From positions 124,001-188,000 of the forward strand of contig NZ_LBCQ02000011.1 of the NCBI RefSeq assembly GCF_001014615.2: DNA of 64,000 nt, written 5' to 3'. Below the pieces are notes generated by a model that was not told where the DNA came from, made no database searches, and saw nothing but the letters and a program-made list of their open reading frames with translations. The DNA comes from Aquamicrobium sp. LC103 (GTDB lineage Bacteria > Pseudomonadota > Alphaproteobacteria > Rhizobiales > Rhizobiaceae). Position numbers and translations under genes: made by a program. This document shows, piece after piece, positions 52,797-61,064 of the stretch (the first letter of the stretch is position 1; every line of letters starts with the position of its first letter).

Positions 52797-53819
52797 ATGG
52801 GACACCATCGTCATTCCCGTCTGTTCGCAATCATTCTTGCCGCATCCGTGCAGTTCGGGGGCCTTGGATTCGCCTTCGCGCAGCAGACCATCATCAACGT
52901 TTCCTACGACCCGACGCGGGAACTCTATCGCGAGTTCAACCAGGCCTTCGCCGAACACTGGCAGAAGGAGAAGGGCGAGACGGTCACGATCCAGAACACG
53001 CATAGCGGCTCGGGCCAGCAGGCCCGCGCGGTCATCGACGGCCTCGAAGCCGATGTGGTGACGCTGGCGCTCCAGCCAGATATCGACGCGATCGCCAAGC
53101 AGACCGGCAAAATCCCGGAGAACTGGCGTGGCACGCTCGCCAACAACAACTCGCCCTACACCTCGACGATCGTGTTCCTCGTCCGCAAGGGCAATCCCAA
53201 GGGCCTCAACGACTGGGGCGACCTGATCAAGGACGGCGTCGAGGTCATCACGCCCAATCCGAAATCGTCCGGCGGCGCCCGCTGGAACCTGCTCGCGGCC
53301 TGGGGCTGGGCGCTGAAGCAATTCGGCGGCGACGAGCAGAAGACGCGCGAATACGTCACCGAGCTCTACAAGCACGTGCCCGTGCTCGACACCGGCGCGC
53401 GCGGCTCGACGACCACCTTCGTGCAGCGCGGCATCGGCGACGTTCTCCTGGCATGGGAGAACGAGGCGTTCCTGGCGATCGAGGAGCTTGGCCCGGACGC
53501 GTTCGACATCGTCGTTCCGTCGCTCTCCATTCTGGCGGAGCCTCCCGTGGCTCTCGTCGACGGCAATGTCGATGCGAAAGGCACGCGGGAGGTCGCGACG
53601 GCCTATCTCGAATATCTCTATTCGGATGTCGGCCAGAACATCGCCGCCAAGCACTATTATCGCCCCTCCAATCCCGAGGCGGTCGATCCCGCGGAGCTGG
53701 AGCGTTTTCCCGATCTCGAGCTCGTCACGATCGACGATTTCGGCGGCTGGGCGAAGGTTCAGCCGGAATTCTTCGGCGACGGAGGCATATTCGACCAGAT
53801 CTACCAGCCGGGCCAGTAA
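52797..53819 (+). CDS. cysP: Sulfate ABC transporter substrate-binding protein
   Basis: Periplasmic sulfate (or thiosulfate) binding protein, 340 residues from the ATG at 52797, with GGAGGT upstream. Signal peptide about 1-30 (ending FAFA). The family start NVSYDPTRELYREFNQAF and the ligand loop SGSGQQARAVIDGLEADVV are present, and ARWNLLAAWGWAL follows. Sequence is of the Sbp/CysP family; Sbp and CysP are not distinguished here. First gene of the importer operon. Confidence 0.93.
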   Translation: MGHHRHSRLFAIILAASVQFGGLGFAFAQQTIINVSYDPTRELYREFNQAFAEHWQKEKGETVTIQNTHSGSGQQARAVIDGLEADVVTLALQPDIDAIAKQTGKIPENWRGTLANNNSPYTSTIVFLVRKGNPKGLNDWGDLIKDGVEVITPNPKSSGGARWNLLAAWGWALKQFGGDEQKTREYVTELYKHVPVLDTGARGSTTTFVQRGIGDVLLAWENEAFLAIEELGPDAFDIVVPSLSILAEPPVALVDGNVDAKGTREVATAYLEYLYSDVGQNIAAKHYYRPSNPEAVDPAELERFPDLELVTIDDFGGWAKVQPEFFGDGGIFDQIYQPGQ

Positions 53820-53825
53820 CGCGAT

Positions 53826-54689
53826 ATGAGCCTAGCCGCCACATCTGCCACACGCTGGCAGTGGAAGCAGCCGAGTGTCATCCCGGGTTTCGGGCTGACA
53901 TTCGGCTTCGCCATCTTTTACCTGAGCCTGATCGTTCTGATCCCGCTTGCAGGCGTCGGCTGGCGCTCCGCTTCCCTCGGCTGGGCCGAATTCTGGCGCC
54001 TTGCGCTGGATCCGCGCCTGCTTGCGGCCCTGCGAACGAGTTTCTGGACCTCCTTCGTGGCCGCCGCCATCAACGCCGTTTTCGGGGTCCTCGTCGCCTG
54101 GGTGCTCGTGCGCTACAATTTCCCCGGCCGGCGCATCGTGGATGCCGCCGTGGACCTGCCCTTCGCACTCCCGACCGCGGTCGCGGGCATCGCGCTCACG
54201 GCGATCTACGCTCCCAACGGCATGCTGGGCTCGTTCTTCCAGCCCTATGGCATCCGCATAGCCTACTCGCCCATCGGCATCGTCATCGCGCTCGTCTTCA
54301 TCAGCCTGCCATTCATGGTGCGCACCGTGCAGCCCGTGATGGAGGAGATCAGCCGCGAGGTCGAGGAAGCCGCCGCCACGCTGGGCGCGAGCCGTTTTCA
54401 GACCGTCTTTCGCGTTATCCTGCCGGGGCTGACGCCCGCTATCCTCACCGGCTTCGCGCTGGCGTTCGGACGGGCGGTCGGCGAATACGGCTCGGTCATC
54501 TTCATCGCGGGCAACATCCCCTACGTCTCGGAAATCGCGCCGCTGCTGATCTATATCAGGCTGGAGGAGTTCAACTATCCCGCCGCGACCGCCATCGGGG
54601 CGATCATGCTGATCCTGGCCTTCATCGTGCTCCTGACGATCAATCTCATCCAGGCCTGGAGCAGGCGGAGGTTCGGCTATGGCATCTAG
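53826..54689 (+). CDS. cysT: Sulfate ABC transporter permease CysT
   Basis: Inner-membrane subunit of the sulfate importer, 287 residues, six helices. The EAA loop reads EEAAATLGASRFQTVFRVILPG (partly quoted) and the conserved LPFALPTAVAGIAL lies earlier. 6 bp after the binding protein gene; its 3' end overlaps cysW by 11 bp. Confidence 0.95.
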   Translation: MSLAATSATRWQWKQPSVIPGFGLTFGFAIFYLSLIVLIPLAGVGWRSASLGWAEFWRLALDPRLLAALRTSFWTSFVAAAINAVFGVLVAWVLVRYNFPGRRIVDAAVDLPFALPTAVAGIALTAIYAPNGMLGSFFQPYGIRIAYSPIGIVIALVFISLPFMVRTVQPVMEEISREVEEAAATLGASRFQTVFRVILPGLTPAILTGFALAFGRAVGEYGSVIFIAGNIPYVSEIAPLLIYIRLEEFNYPAATAIGAIMLILAFIVLLTINLIQAWSRRRFGYGI

Positions 54690-55578
54690 CGCGACCACCT
54701 TGCGCATGGCGGGAGCGCGAAATGCGTCCGCCGTCCGCTTCCGCGATCCGACGTCGGAACTGCCCGTCGCGAAGTGGGTGCTGATCTCGATCGCGCTCGT
54801 CTTTCTGGCGATGGTGCTGTTCCTGCCGCTCTTCGCGGTGTTCAGCGAGGCGCTGCGCCGCGGCTGGCAGGTTGCCTTCACGGCGATCTCCGAGCCCGAC
54901 GCGATCGCCGCGGTCAAGCTGACGCTGCTGATCGCCGCCATAGCGGTGCCGCTCAACTGCATCTTCGGCGTGGCGGCGGCCTGGGCCATCGCCAAGTTCG
55001 AGTTCAAGGGCAAGACCTTCCTGACGACGCTGATAGATCTGCCTTTCTCCGTGTCGCCGGTGATCGCGGGACTGGTCTACATCCTCCTGTTCGGCACCGG
55101 CAGCTTCCTCGGCCCGCTGCTCAATTCCTGGGGCCTGCAGGTGCTCTTCGCGGTTCCGGGCGTGGTTCTGGCGACGATATTCGTCACCTTCCCCTTCGTC
55201 GCGCGCGAACTGATCCCGCTGATGCAGGATCAGGGAACCGGCGACGAGGAGGCGGCGATCTCGCTGGGCGCGAGCGGCTGGCAGGCTTTCTGGTACGTCA
55301 CGCTGCCCAACATCAAATGGGGCCTGCTCTACGGCGTCCTGCTCTGCAATGCGCGCGCGATGGGCGAGTTCGGCGCCGTCTCGGTCGTCTCCGGACGCCT
55401 GCGCGGCGAGACGATCACCATGCCGCTGCAGGTCGAAATCCTCTACAATGAATATAATTTCGTGGCCGCCTTCGCCGTCGCCTCGCTGCTGGCCTTGCTG
55501 GCGCTGGTGACGTTGGTGCTGAAGGCGCTTCTGGAGCGCGTCTACGGACGCGACCACGCCGCCACGGCAAGACATTAG
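54679..55578 (+). CDS. cysW: Sulfate ABC transporter permease CysW
   Basis: Second permease of the sulfate importer, 299 residues. The N-terminal 35 residues are a cytoplasmic extension. LPFSVSPVIAGLVYILLFG and the EAA loop DEEAAISLGASGWQAFWYVTLP (partly quoted) identify CysW. The ATG at 54679 lies inside the end of cysT. Confidence 0.95.
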   Translation: MASSATTLRMAGARNASAVRFRDPTSELPVAKWVLISIALVFLAMVLFLPLFAVFSEALRRGWQVAFTAISEPDAIAAVKLTLLIAAIAVPLNCIFGVAAAWAIAKFEFKGKTFLTTLIDLPFSVSPVIAGLVYILLFGTGSFLGPLLNSWGLQVLFAVPGVVLATIFVTFPFVARELIPLMQDQGTGDEEAAISLGASGWQAFWYVTLPNIKWGLLYGVLLCNARAMGEFGAVSVVSGRLRGETITMPLQVEILYNEYNFVAAFAVASLLALLALVTLVLKALLERVYGRDHAATARH

Positions 55579-55588
55579 GAGTCAAACC

Positions 55589-56662
55589 ATGGATGTGCGT
55601 ATCGACAATGTGCGCAAGGAGTTCGATCGCTTCGCGGCGTTGAACGACGTGTCGCTGGACATTCGTTCCGGCGAGCTGATCGCCCTGCTCGGCCCTTCGG
55701 GATCCGGCAAGACGACGCTGCTGCGGTTGATCGCCGGGCTCGATTTTCCGACGAGCGGCGCGATCTATTTCGGCGACGAGGAAGCCTCGCGCAAGACCGT
55801 GCAGGAGCGCAATATAGGCTTCGTCTTCCAGCACTACGCGCTCTTCCGGCACATGACGGTCGCGGAGAATATCGGCTTCGGCCTCAAGGTCCGGCCATCC
55901 GCGACGCGTCCGCCCAGGAGCGAGATCCGCAGGCGCGCATCGGAGCTGCTGGACCTCGTCCAGCTTTCGGGGCTGGAAGGACGCTACCCCTCGCAGCTTT
56001 CGGGCGGCCAGCGTCAGCGCGTGGCGCTGGCCCGCGCGCTGGCGATCGAGCCGCGTGTCCTGCTGCTCGACGAGCCGTTCGGCGCGCTCGACGCGCAGGT
56101 GCGGCGCGAACTGCGGCGCTGGCTGCGCGAGATCCACGATTCGACCGGGCACACCACGGTCTTCGTCACCCATGACCAGGAAGAGGCGCTGGAACTCGCC
56201 GACCGCGTCGTGGTGATGAGCCAGGGCGGTATCGAACAGGTCGGCACGCCCGACCAGATCTACGACGATCCGACCTCGCCCTTCGTCTACGGCTTCATCG
56301 GCGATTCCAGCGAGTTGCCGGTGAAGGTCGAGAACGGCCAGGTATGGCTCGAGGACCGCGCCATAGGGCTCGATGCGAGCGGCGTGTCGGACGGAGAGGC
56401 ACTGCTCTATTTCCGGCCGCACGACATAGAGCTGCTCGACGGCTGCGGCGGCTGCGTGGCGGGAACGGTGGCTGCGAGCCGCCGTGTCGCCGGCATGCGG
56501 CGCGTCGAGCTCGAGGTGGGTGGTTCGCGTCACCGGGTCGAGCTCGAGCTGCCGACCGAGCAGGCGGCGGCGGAGAAATCGCGCATCGCCTTCCGGCCGA
56601 AACGGTGGAAGCTGTTTCCGATCGCGGGCAGGTCTGGCGCGCACCTGCCCAGGGCCGCCTGA
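55589..56662 (+). CDS. cysA: Sulfate ABC transporter ATP-binding protein CysA
   Basis: ATPase of the importer, 357 residues. Walker A GPSGSGKTT (35-43), signature LSGGQRQRVALARA, Walker B LLLDEPFGALDA, switch His in FVTHDQEEAL. A C-terminal TOBE-like domain covers about 240-345 and contains Cys residues in DGCGGCVAG. GGAG precedes the ATG 10 bp after cysW. Confidence 0.95.
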   Translation: MDVRIDNVRKEFDRFAALNDVSLDIRSGELIALLGPSGSGKTTLLRLIAGLDFPTSGAIYFGDEEASRKTVQERNIGFVFQHYALFRHMTVAENIGFGLKVRPSATRPPRSEIRRRASELLDLVQLSGLEGRYPSQLSGGQRQRVALARALAIEPRVLLLDEPFGALDAQVRRELRRWLREIHDSTGHTTVFVTHDQEEALELADRVVVMSQGGIEQVGTPDQIYDDPTSPFVYGFIGDSSELPVKVENGQVWLEDRAIGLDASGVSDGEALLYFRPHDIELLDGCGGCVAGTVAASRRVAGMRRVELEVGGSRHRVELELPTEQAAAEKSRIAFRPKRWKLFPIAGRSGAHLPRAA

Positions 56663-56754
56663 GGCGGTCCCATGTGTCTCCGGGTGTGACAGTCGTCGCA
56701 CGCGTGCTAAATTCATGATCGCGCGAAGGAACCGACGACGGGAGCCGACCTGGA

Positions 56755-58491
56755 ATGACATTCGAGCAGGCCGCCATCGTCATCCTGCTTTGCGGCATGC
56801 TCGTCGTCTTCGCCCTCGACCGCATTCGCATGGAAATCGTCGCGCTGGGCGGGCTCGCCCTCGGCGCGGCATTTGGGCTCGTGCCTTTCGCTCAGGTCTT
56901 TTCCGGCTTTGCCAATCCGGCGGTCATCACGGTGATCGAGATATTGCTGATCGTCCAGGCGCTGGGGCGCTCCAGGCTGCTCGACCGGCTGGCCTCCGGA
57001 ATGTCGTCGGCGCGCATGGGCGACGCCGGTGTGCTTGCCGTGCTCTGCGCCCTGACCGCTACGCTGTCTGTCTTCATGAACAATATAGGCGCGCTGGCGC
57101 TGATGATCCCGGTCGTCTTCAGCGTTTGCCGGGCGCATCGGGTCGATCCCAGGCTGGCGCTGATGCCGGTTTCCTTCGCCGCGCTTCTCGGCGGGGTTTG
57201 CTCGGTCATCGGCACGCCGGCCAACCTGATCGTGAGTCATCAGCTCGCGCTGCAGTCAGGCAGCGGCTTCGCCTTCTTCGACTTCGCCTATGCGGGCGTG
57301 CCGGCCGCGCTCGCCGGGCTTGCCGTGCTGGTGTTCTGGGCACGCGCGACGCTGCACTTCGAGGATGAGCCGGTCGAGCCGCAGACCGGCGGCTTTTCCC
57401 GCCGCGTCGTCGCCGAGCTCGTCGTGCCGTCCGGCTCGGTGTTCGAGAATGTCGAGGTGGCCGACTTTCCGCTGGGTCTGCGCGCGGTGCGGCGGGCGGG
57501 GCATGCGCCTTTCGTTCCCGAGCAGTCGACCGTTCTTTCCGCGAACGACGTGCTGCTCGTGGAGGCGGATACCGTCGCGCTCGACGTCGCGATAAACGGC
57601 GGTTCGCTCAGGCTTGCCGTTGGCGCGGGCGCTTTCCCTCCGCCGGGCTGCGTCGAGGCGGTGGTGATGCCGGAGAGTACGCTGATCGGCTCGCGCGTGG
57701 GCCTGCTCACGCCGTTCGAGCGGAGGGGCGTGCGGGTCGTCGCGGTTGCGCCGCAGACTTCGCGCGTCGAGCCGAATCTGGCCGATCTCCAGCTCAGCAT
57801 CGGCGACATCCTCTATCTCGACGGCGACCGGCAGGCGATCGCGGAGGCGCTCGCCGAGACGGAGGCGCTGTCGCTGGCGCCGTCGCAGCGGGCCGTGCGG
57901 ACGGCGGCGGTGTCGTGGTTGCCGCTGGCGGTCTTCGCGGCGGGCATCGCGATCGCCGGCTTCGGCCTCGCCGCGCCGGAGATCGCCTTCGGCCTCGTGG
58001 TGCTCGTGCTCGCGGCCATGGGCGAACTCAACCTGCGCCGGTCGCTCGGCGATCTCGACTGGCCGATACTCATCGTGCTCGCCGCGATGATCCCCCTCGG
58101 CTTCGCGGTCGAGACGACGGGCACGGCGGGGGTGCTGGCCTCGGCGCTCCTCGATGCGATGCCCTCGCAACAACCCGTGTTTCTGGTCGGAGCGGTGCTG
58201 GCGGTGGCGGTGCTGATAACGCCCTTCGTCAACAATGCCTCGACGGCGATCGTGTTGAGCCCGATCGCGATCGGCATCGCGGCGGCGGCCTCGCTGCCGC
58301 CGGAGCCGTTCCTGATTGCTGTGGCGCTGGGCGCTTCGATCGACTTCCTCACGCCCTTCGGCCACCACAACAACATGCTGATCATGGGTCTCGGCGGCTA
58401 CCGCTTCGCCGATTTCCCAAAGGTCGGCTGGCCGGTGACGCTGGTGGCGTTCGCCGCCGGGCTCTCGGCGATCGCGCTGTTCTGGCTGTGA
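56755..58491 (+). CDS. SLC13 (DASS) family permease with central RCK_C domains
   Basis: Ion-coupled anion transporter of 578 residues. Two blocks of membrane helices (about 4-200 and 383-578) surround about 180 cytoplasmic residues holding two TrkA-C/RCK_C-like domains. The re-entrant loop motif SVIGTPANLIVSH near 155 and FVNNASTAIVLSPIAIG in the second half are the substrate-site loops of the family. The gene lies 92 bp after cysA on the same strand, so sulfate or another sulfur anion is a reasonable substrate guess. Confidence 0.88.
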   Translation: MTFEQAAIVILLCGMLVVFALDRIRMEIVALGGLALGAAFGLVPFAQVFSGFANPAVITVIEILLIVQALGRSRLLDRLASGMSSARMGDAGVLAVLCALTATLSVFMNNIGALALMIPVVFSVCRAHRVDPRLALMPVSFAALLGGVCSVIGTPANLIVSHQLALQSGSGFAFFDFAYAGVPAALAGLAVLVFWARATLHFEDEPVEPQTGGFSRRVVAELVVPSGSVFENVEVADFPLGLRAVRRAGHAPFVPEQSTVLSANDVLLVEADTVALDVAINGGSLRLAVGAGAFPPPGCVEAVVMPESTLIGSRVGLLTPFERRGVRVVAVAPQTSRVEPNLADLQLSIGDILYLDGDRQAIAEALAETEALSLAPSQRAVRTAAVSWLPLAVFAAGIAIAGFGLAAPEIAFGLVVLVLAAMGELNLRRSLGDLDWPILIVLAAMIPLGFAVETTGTAGVLASALLDAMPSQQPVFLVGAVLAVAVLITPFVNNASTAIVLSPIAIGIAAAASLPPEPFLIAVALGASIDFLTPFGHHNNMLIMGLGGYRFADFPKVGWPVTLVAFAAGLSAIALFWL

Positions 58492-58498
58492 CCGCCGC

Positions 58499-59608
58499 TC
58501 AGGCGGCGGCGCCTCTTGCCGCCATCATCCGGTCCGGCACGACAACCAGCTTGCCGACGAACTGTTTGGCCATGAACTCCGTCTGCGCCCGGTGGAAATC
58601 GGAAAGCGGATAGACGCCGCCGACGAGCGGCTTGATCCTGCCCTCCTCGATATAGCGGACGATGCGCTTGAAATCGCCGCGCGTGCCCTGGCTCGAACCG
58701 TGGAGCTGGAGCTGCTTGAGATACATGGTGCGCAGGTCGAGCTGAACGACCGGCCCGGCGATCGCGCCGGCGGTGGTGTAGCGTCCCTCGGGGCGCAGGA
58801 TGCGCAGCAGGTCGTTGAAGATCGCGCCGCCGACCAGATCGGCGACCACGTCGACCGGCGCGCCGCCGGTCGCGTCGTTGACGGCCGTTGCGAGGTCGCC
58901 CGCATCGCGGGTGATGACGGCTTCGGCGCCGATGTCGAGAAGGGCCTGTTCCTTGCCCTTGCCGACGACCGCGTAGGGAATGGCGCCGCGGGCGCGGGCG
59001 AGCTGTACGATGCCCGAGCCGACGCCGCCGGAGGCGCCGGTGACGAGAACGCGCTCGCCGGCCTTCAGCGCGGCGCGCTCCAGCATCTGCTCGCCGGTCA
59101 GATAGGCGCAGCAGAAGGTGGCGAGCTCGACATCGGTGAGGTCCGTGTCGACGAGATGGGCGTTCTCGGCCGGCAGCGCCTGGTATTCGGCATAGCCGCC
59201 GTCGCGCCCGTGGCCCATGTAGTCGATGTCGGCGAGGCTGTCGTCGTCGCGATTGTAGATTGAGAAGTCGACCATCACCCGCTCGCCGATGCGCGAGGAC
59301 GGCACGCCCTCGCCGACGGCGACGATGTTGCCGACCGTATCGGCGCCCTGGATGCGCGGGAAGGTGAGCGTGTTGCCCTGCCGGCGCCAGGTGGAGACGG
59401 CGGCCGCGTCTTCTTCCGTGCCGTAGGCGCCTTCACGCACCCACACGTCGGTGTTGTTCATGCCGCAGGCGGTAACCTCGATCAGGACTTCGCCCGGCGC
59501 GGGAACCGGCACCGGCACGTCGGTGCGGTAGACGAGCTTGTCGAGCCCGCCATGGCCGGTAAGCAGCATTGCCGCCATGGTGGAGGGTAGGCTGGGGTTG
59601 GTCGGCAT
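58499..59608 (-). CDS. Zinc-type alcohol dehydrogenase / quinone oxidoreductase family protein
   Basis: NAD(P)-dependent medium-chain dehydrogenase/reductase, 369 residues. GroES-like N-domain with CGMNNTDVWVREGAYG and a Rossmann domain with VTGASGGVGSGIVQLA. The zinc ligands of true alcohol dehydrogenases are only partly present (Cys47 region CGMNN). Substrate unknown. Convergent with the SLC13 gene; separated from the aminotransferase gene by a strong terminator at 59633-59660, so it probably has its own promoter. Confidence 0.85.
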   Translation of the reverse strand: MPTNPSLPSTMAAMLLTGHGGLDKLVYRTDVPVPVPAPGEVLIEVTACGMNNTDVWVREGAYGTEEDAAAVSTWRRQGNTLTFPRIQGADTVGNIVAVGEGVPSSRIGERVMVDFSIYNRDDDSLADIDYMGHGRDGGYAEYQALPAENAHLVDTDLTDVELATFCCAYLTGEQMLERAALKAGERVLVTGASGGVGSGIVQLARARGAIPYAVVGKGKEQALLDIGAEAVITRDAGDLATAVNDATGGAPVDVVADLVGGAIFNDLLRILRPEGRYTTAGAIAGPVVQLDLRTMYLKQLQLHGSSQGTRGDFKRIVRYIEEGRIKPLVGGVYPLSDFHRAQTEFMAKQFVGKLVVVPDRMMAARGAAA

Positions 59609-59632
59609 TTCGTTCTTCTCGCTTGGTCGAAG

Positions 59633-59660
59633 AGCACCCCCGCTTCGGAGCGGGGGTGCT
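59633..59660. terminator. Strong hairpin between the aminotransferase and dehydrogenase genes
   Basis: Perfect 12-bp stem AGCACCCCCGCT (59633-59644) / AGCGGGGGTGCT (59649-59660) with the loop TCGG, 12 bases past the aminotransferase stop. A T-rich stretch follows on the plus strand only (TTGTATTT). Very stable, so a terminator for the minus-strand operon is likely despite the poor U-tract. Confidence 0.65.
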
Positions 59661-59671
59661 TGTATTTGAAC

Positions 59672-61051
59672 TCAGCTATTGGCAAACACCGCCTTCACCG
59701 CATCCGCCGTCTTCTCGATGACGATGTCGGCCTCCTCGCGGGTGAGGCAAAGCGGCGGCGCGAAGCCGAGAATGTCGCCTTGCGGCATGGCGCGGCCGGT
59801 GACGCCGCGCTCCGCGAGGGCGGTCGCCACCTGCGGGCCAATTTTCTGCGCCGCGTCGAAGAAGACGCGATCGTCCTTGTCGTCGACGAATTCCACCGCC
59901 GCCATAAGTCCGTCGCCGCGCACCTCGCCGACATGCTTGTGGCCGCCGACAGCCGTTTCCAGGCCCTGGCGGAAATAGGCGCCGACCTCTCCGGCATTCT
60001 TCACCAGATCCATCTCGTCGATCAGTTCGAGATTGGCGATGCCGGCCGCCGCGCAGATCGGATGGGCGGAATAGGTCCAGCCATGGCCGAGCGAGCCGAG
60101 CTTGTCGGAGCCGTCGACCAGCACCTTCCAGACCCTGTCGGAAACGATGACGCCCGACAGCGGCGCGTAGGCCGAGGTGAGCCCCTTGGCGATGGTGATC
60201 AGGTCGGGCTTCATGCCGTAATGGTCGGAGCCGAACATGGTTCCGAGGCGGCCGAAGCCGGTCACGACCTCGTCGGCGACGAGAAGGACGTCGTACTTCT
60301 TCAGAACCGCCTGGATCTTTTCCCAGTAGCCGGCGGGCGGCGGCACGATGCCGCCGGTGCCGAGGATCGGCTCGCCGATGAAGGCCGCGACGGTGTCCGG
60401 TCCTTCGGCGAGGATCATCTCTTCCAGCTTGTCGGCGCAGTGTTGCGAGAATTGCTCCTCGCTCATCGAGCGATCCTCGCGGCGGAAGTAATAGGGCGCT
60501 TCGGTATGGAGGATCGGCGCGCGCGGCAGGTCGAAGGCGTTGTGGAAGAGTTCGAGGCCGGTGAGCGAACCCGTCATGACGCCCGAGCCGTGGTAGCCGC
60601 GCCAGCGCGAGATGATCTTCTTCTTTTCCGGCCGGCCGAGCACGTTGTTGTAGTACCAGATCAGCTTGATGTTGGTCTCGTTGGCGTCGGAGCCGGAGAG
60701 GCCGAAATAGACGCGGCTCATGCCTTCCGGCGCGCGGTCGATGATCATCTTCGCCAGCCGGATCGAGGCTTCGGTGCCGTGGCCGACATAGGCGTGGTAG
60801 TAGGCGAGGTCCTTCGCCTGGTTTGCAATCGCATCCGCGATCTTCTGGCGGCCGTAGCCGACATTCACGCAATAGAGCCCGGCAAAGGCGTCGAGGCTGG
60901 ACTTGCCGTTGGTGTCGGTGATGTAGACGCCTTCGCCGCCGGCGATCACGCGGTTGGGGGATTCGCCGCGCGCATGCGTGCCCATATGGGTCGAGGGATG
61001 GAAGAAATGGTCGCGGTCCCAGGCGGCGAGTTCGTTGGATCGATCGAGCAT
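59672..61051 (-). CDS. Class-III aminotransferase (GABA / beta-alanine : pyruvate type)
   Basis: PLP-dependent transaminase of 459 residues from the ATG at 61051 (MLDRSNELAAWDRDH), with AAGGAG upstream. Key blocks: GLSGSDANETNIKL, the PLP-Asp region VLLVADEVVTGFGRLG, and the PLP lysine in TIAKGLTSAYAPLSG. Sequence resembles the omega-amino acid:pyruvate group. It lies 13 bp after a succinate-semialdehyde dehydrogenase-like gene, so omega-amino acids such as GABA or beta-alanine are likely substrates. An upstream extension of the frame is not coding. Confidence 0.92.
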   Translation of the reverse strand: MLDRSNELAAWDRDHFFHPSTHMGTHARGESPNRVIAGGEGVYITDTNGKSSLDAFAGLYCVNVGYGRQKIADAIANQAKDLAYYHAYVGHGTEASIRLAKMIIDRAPEGMSRVYFGLSGSDANETNIKLIWYYNNVLGRPEKKKIISRWRGYHGSGVMTGSLTGLELFHNAFDLPRAPILHTEAPYYFRREDRSMSEEQFSQHCADKLEEMILAEGPDTVAAFIGEPILGTGGIVPPPAGYWEKIQAVLKKYDVLLVADEVVTGFGRLGTMFGSDHYGMKPDLITIAKGLTSAYAPLSGVIVSDRVWKVLVDGSDKLGSLGHGWTYSAHPICAAAGIANLELIDEMDLVKNAGEVGAYFRQGLETAVGGHKHVGEVRGDGLMAAVEFVDDKDDRVFFDAAQKIGPQVATALAERGVTGRAMPQGDILGFAPPLCLTREEADIVIEKTADAVKAVFANS

Positions 61052-61064
61052 GATTTTGAGCTCC

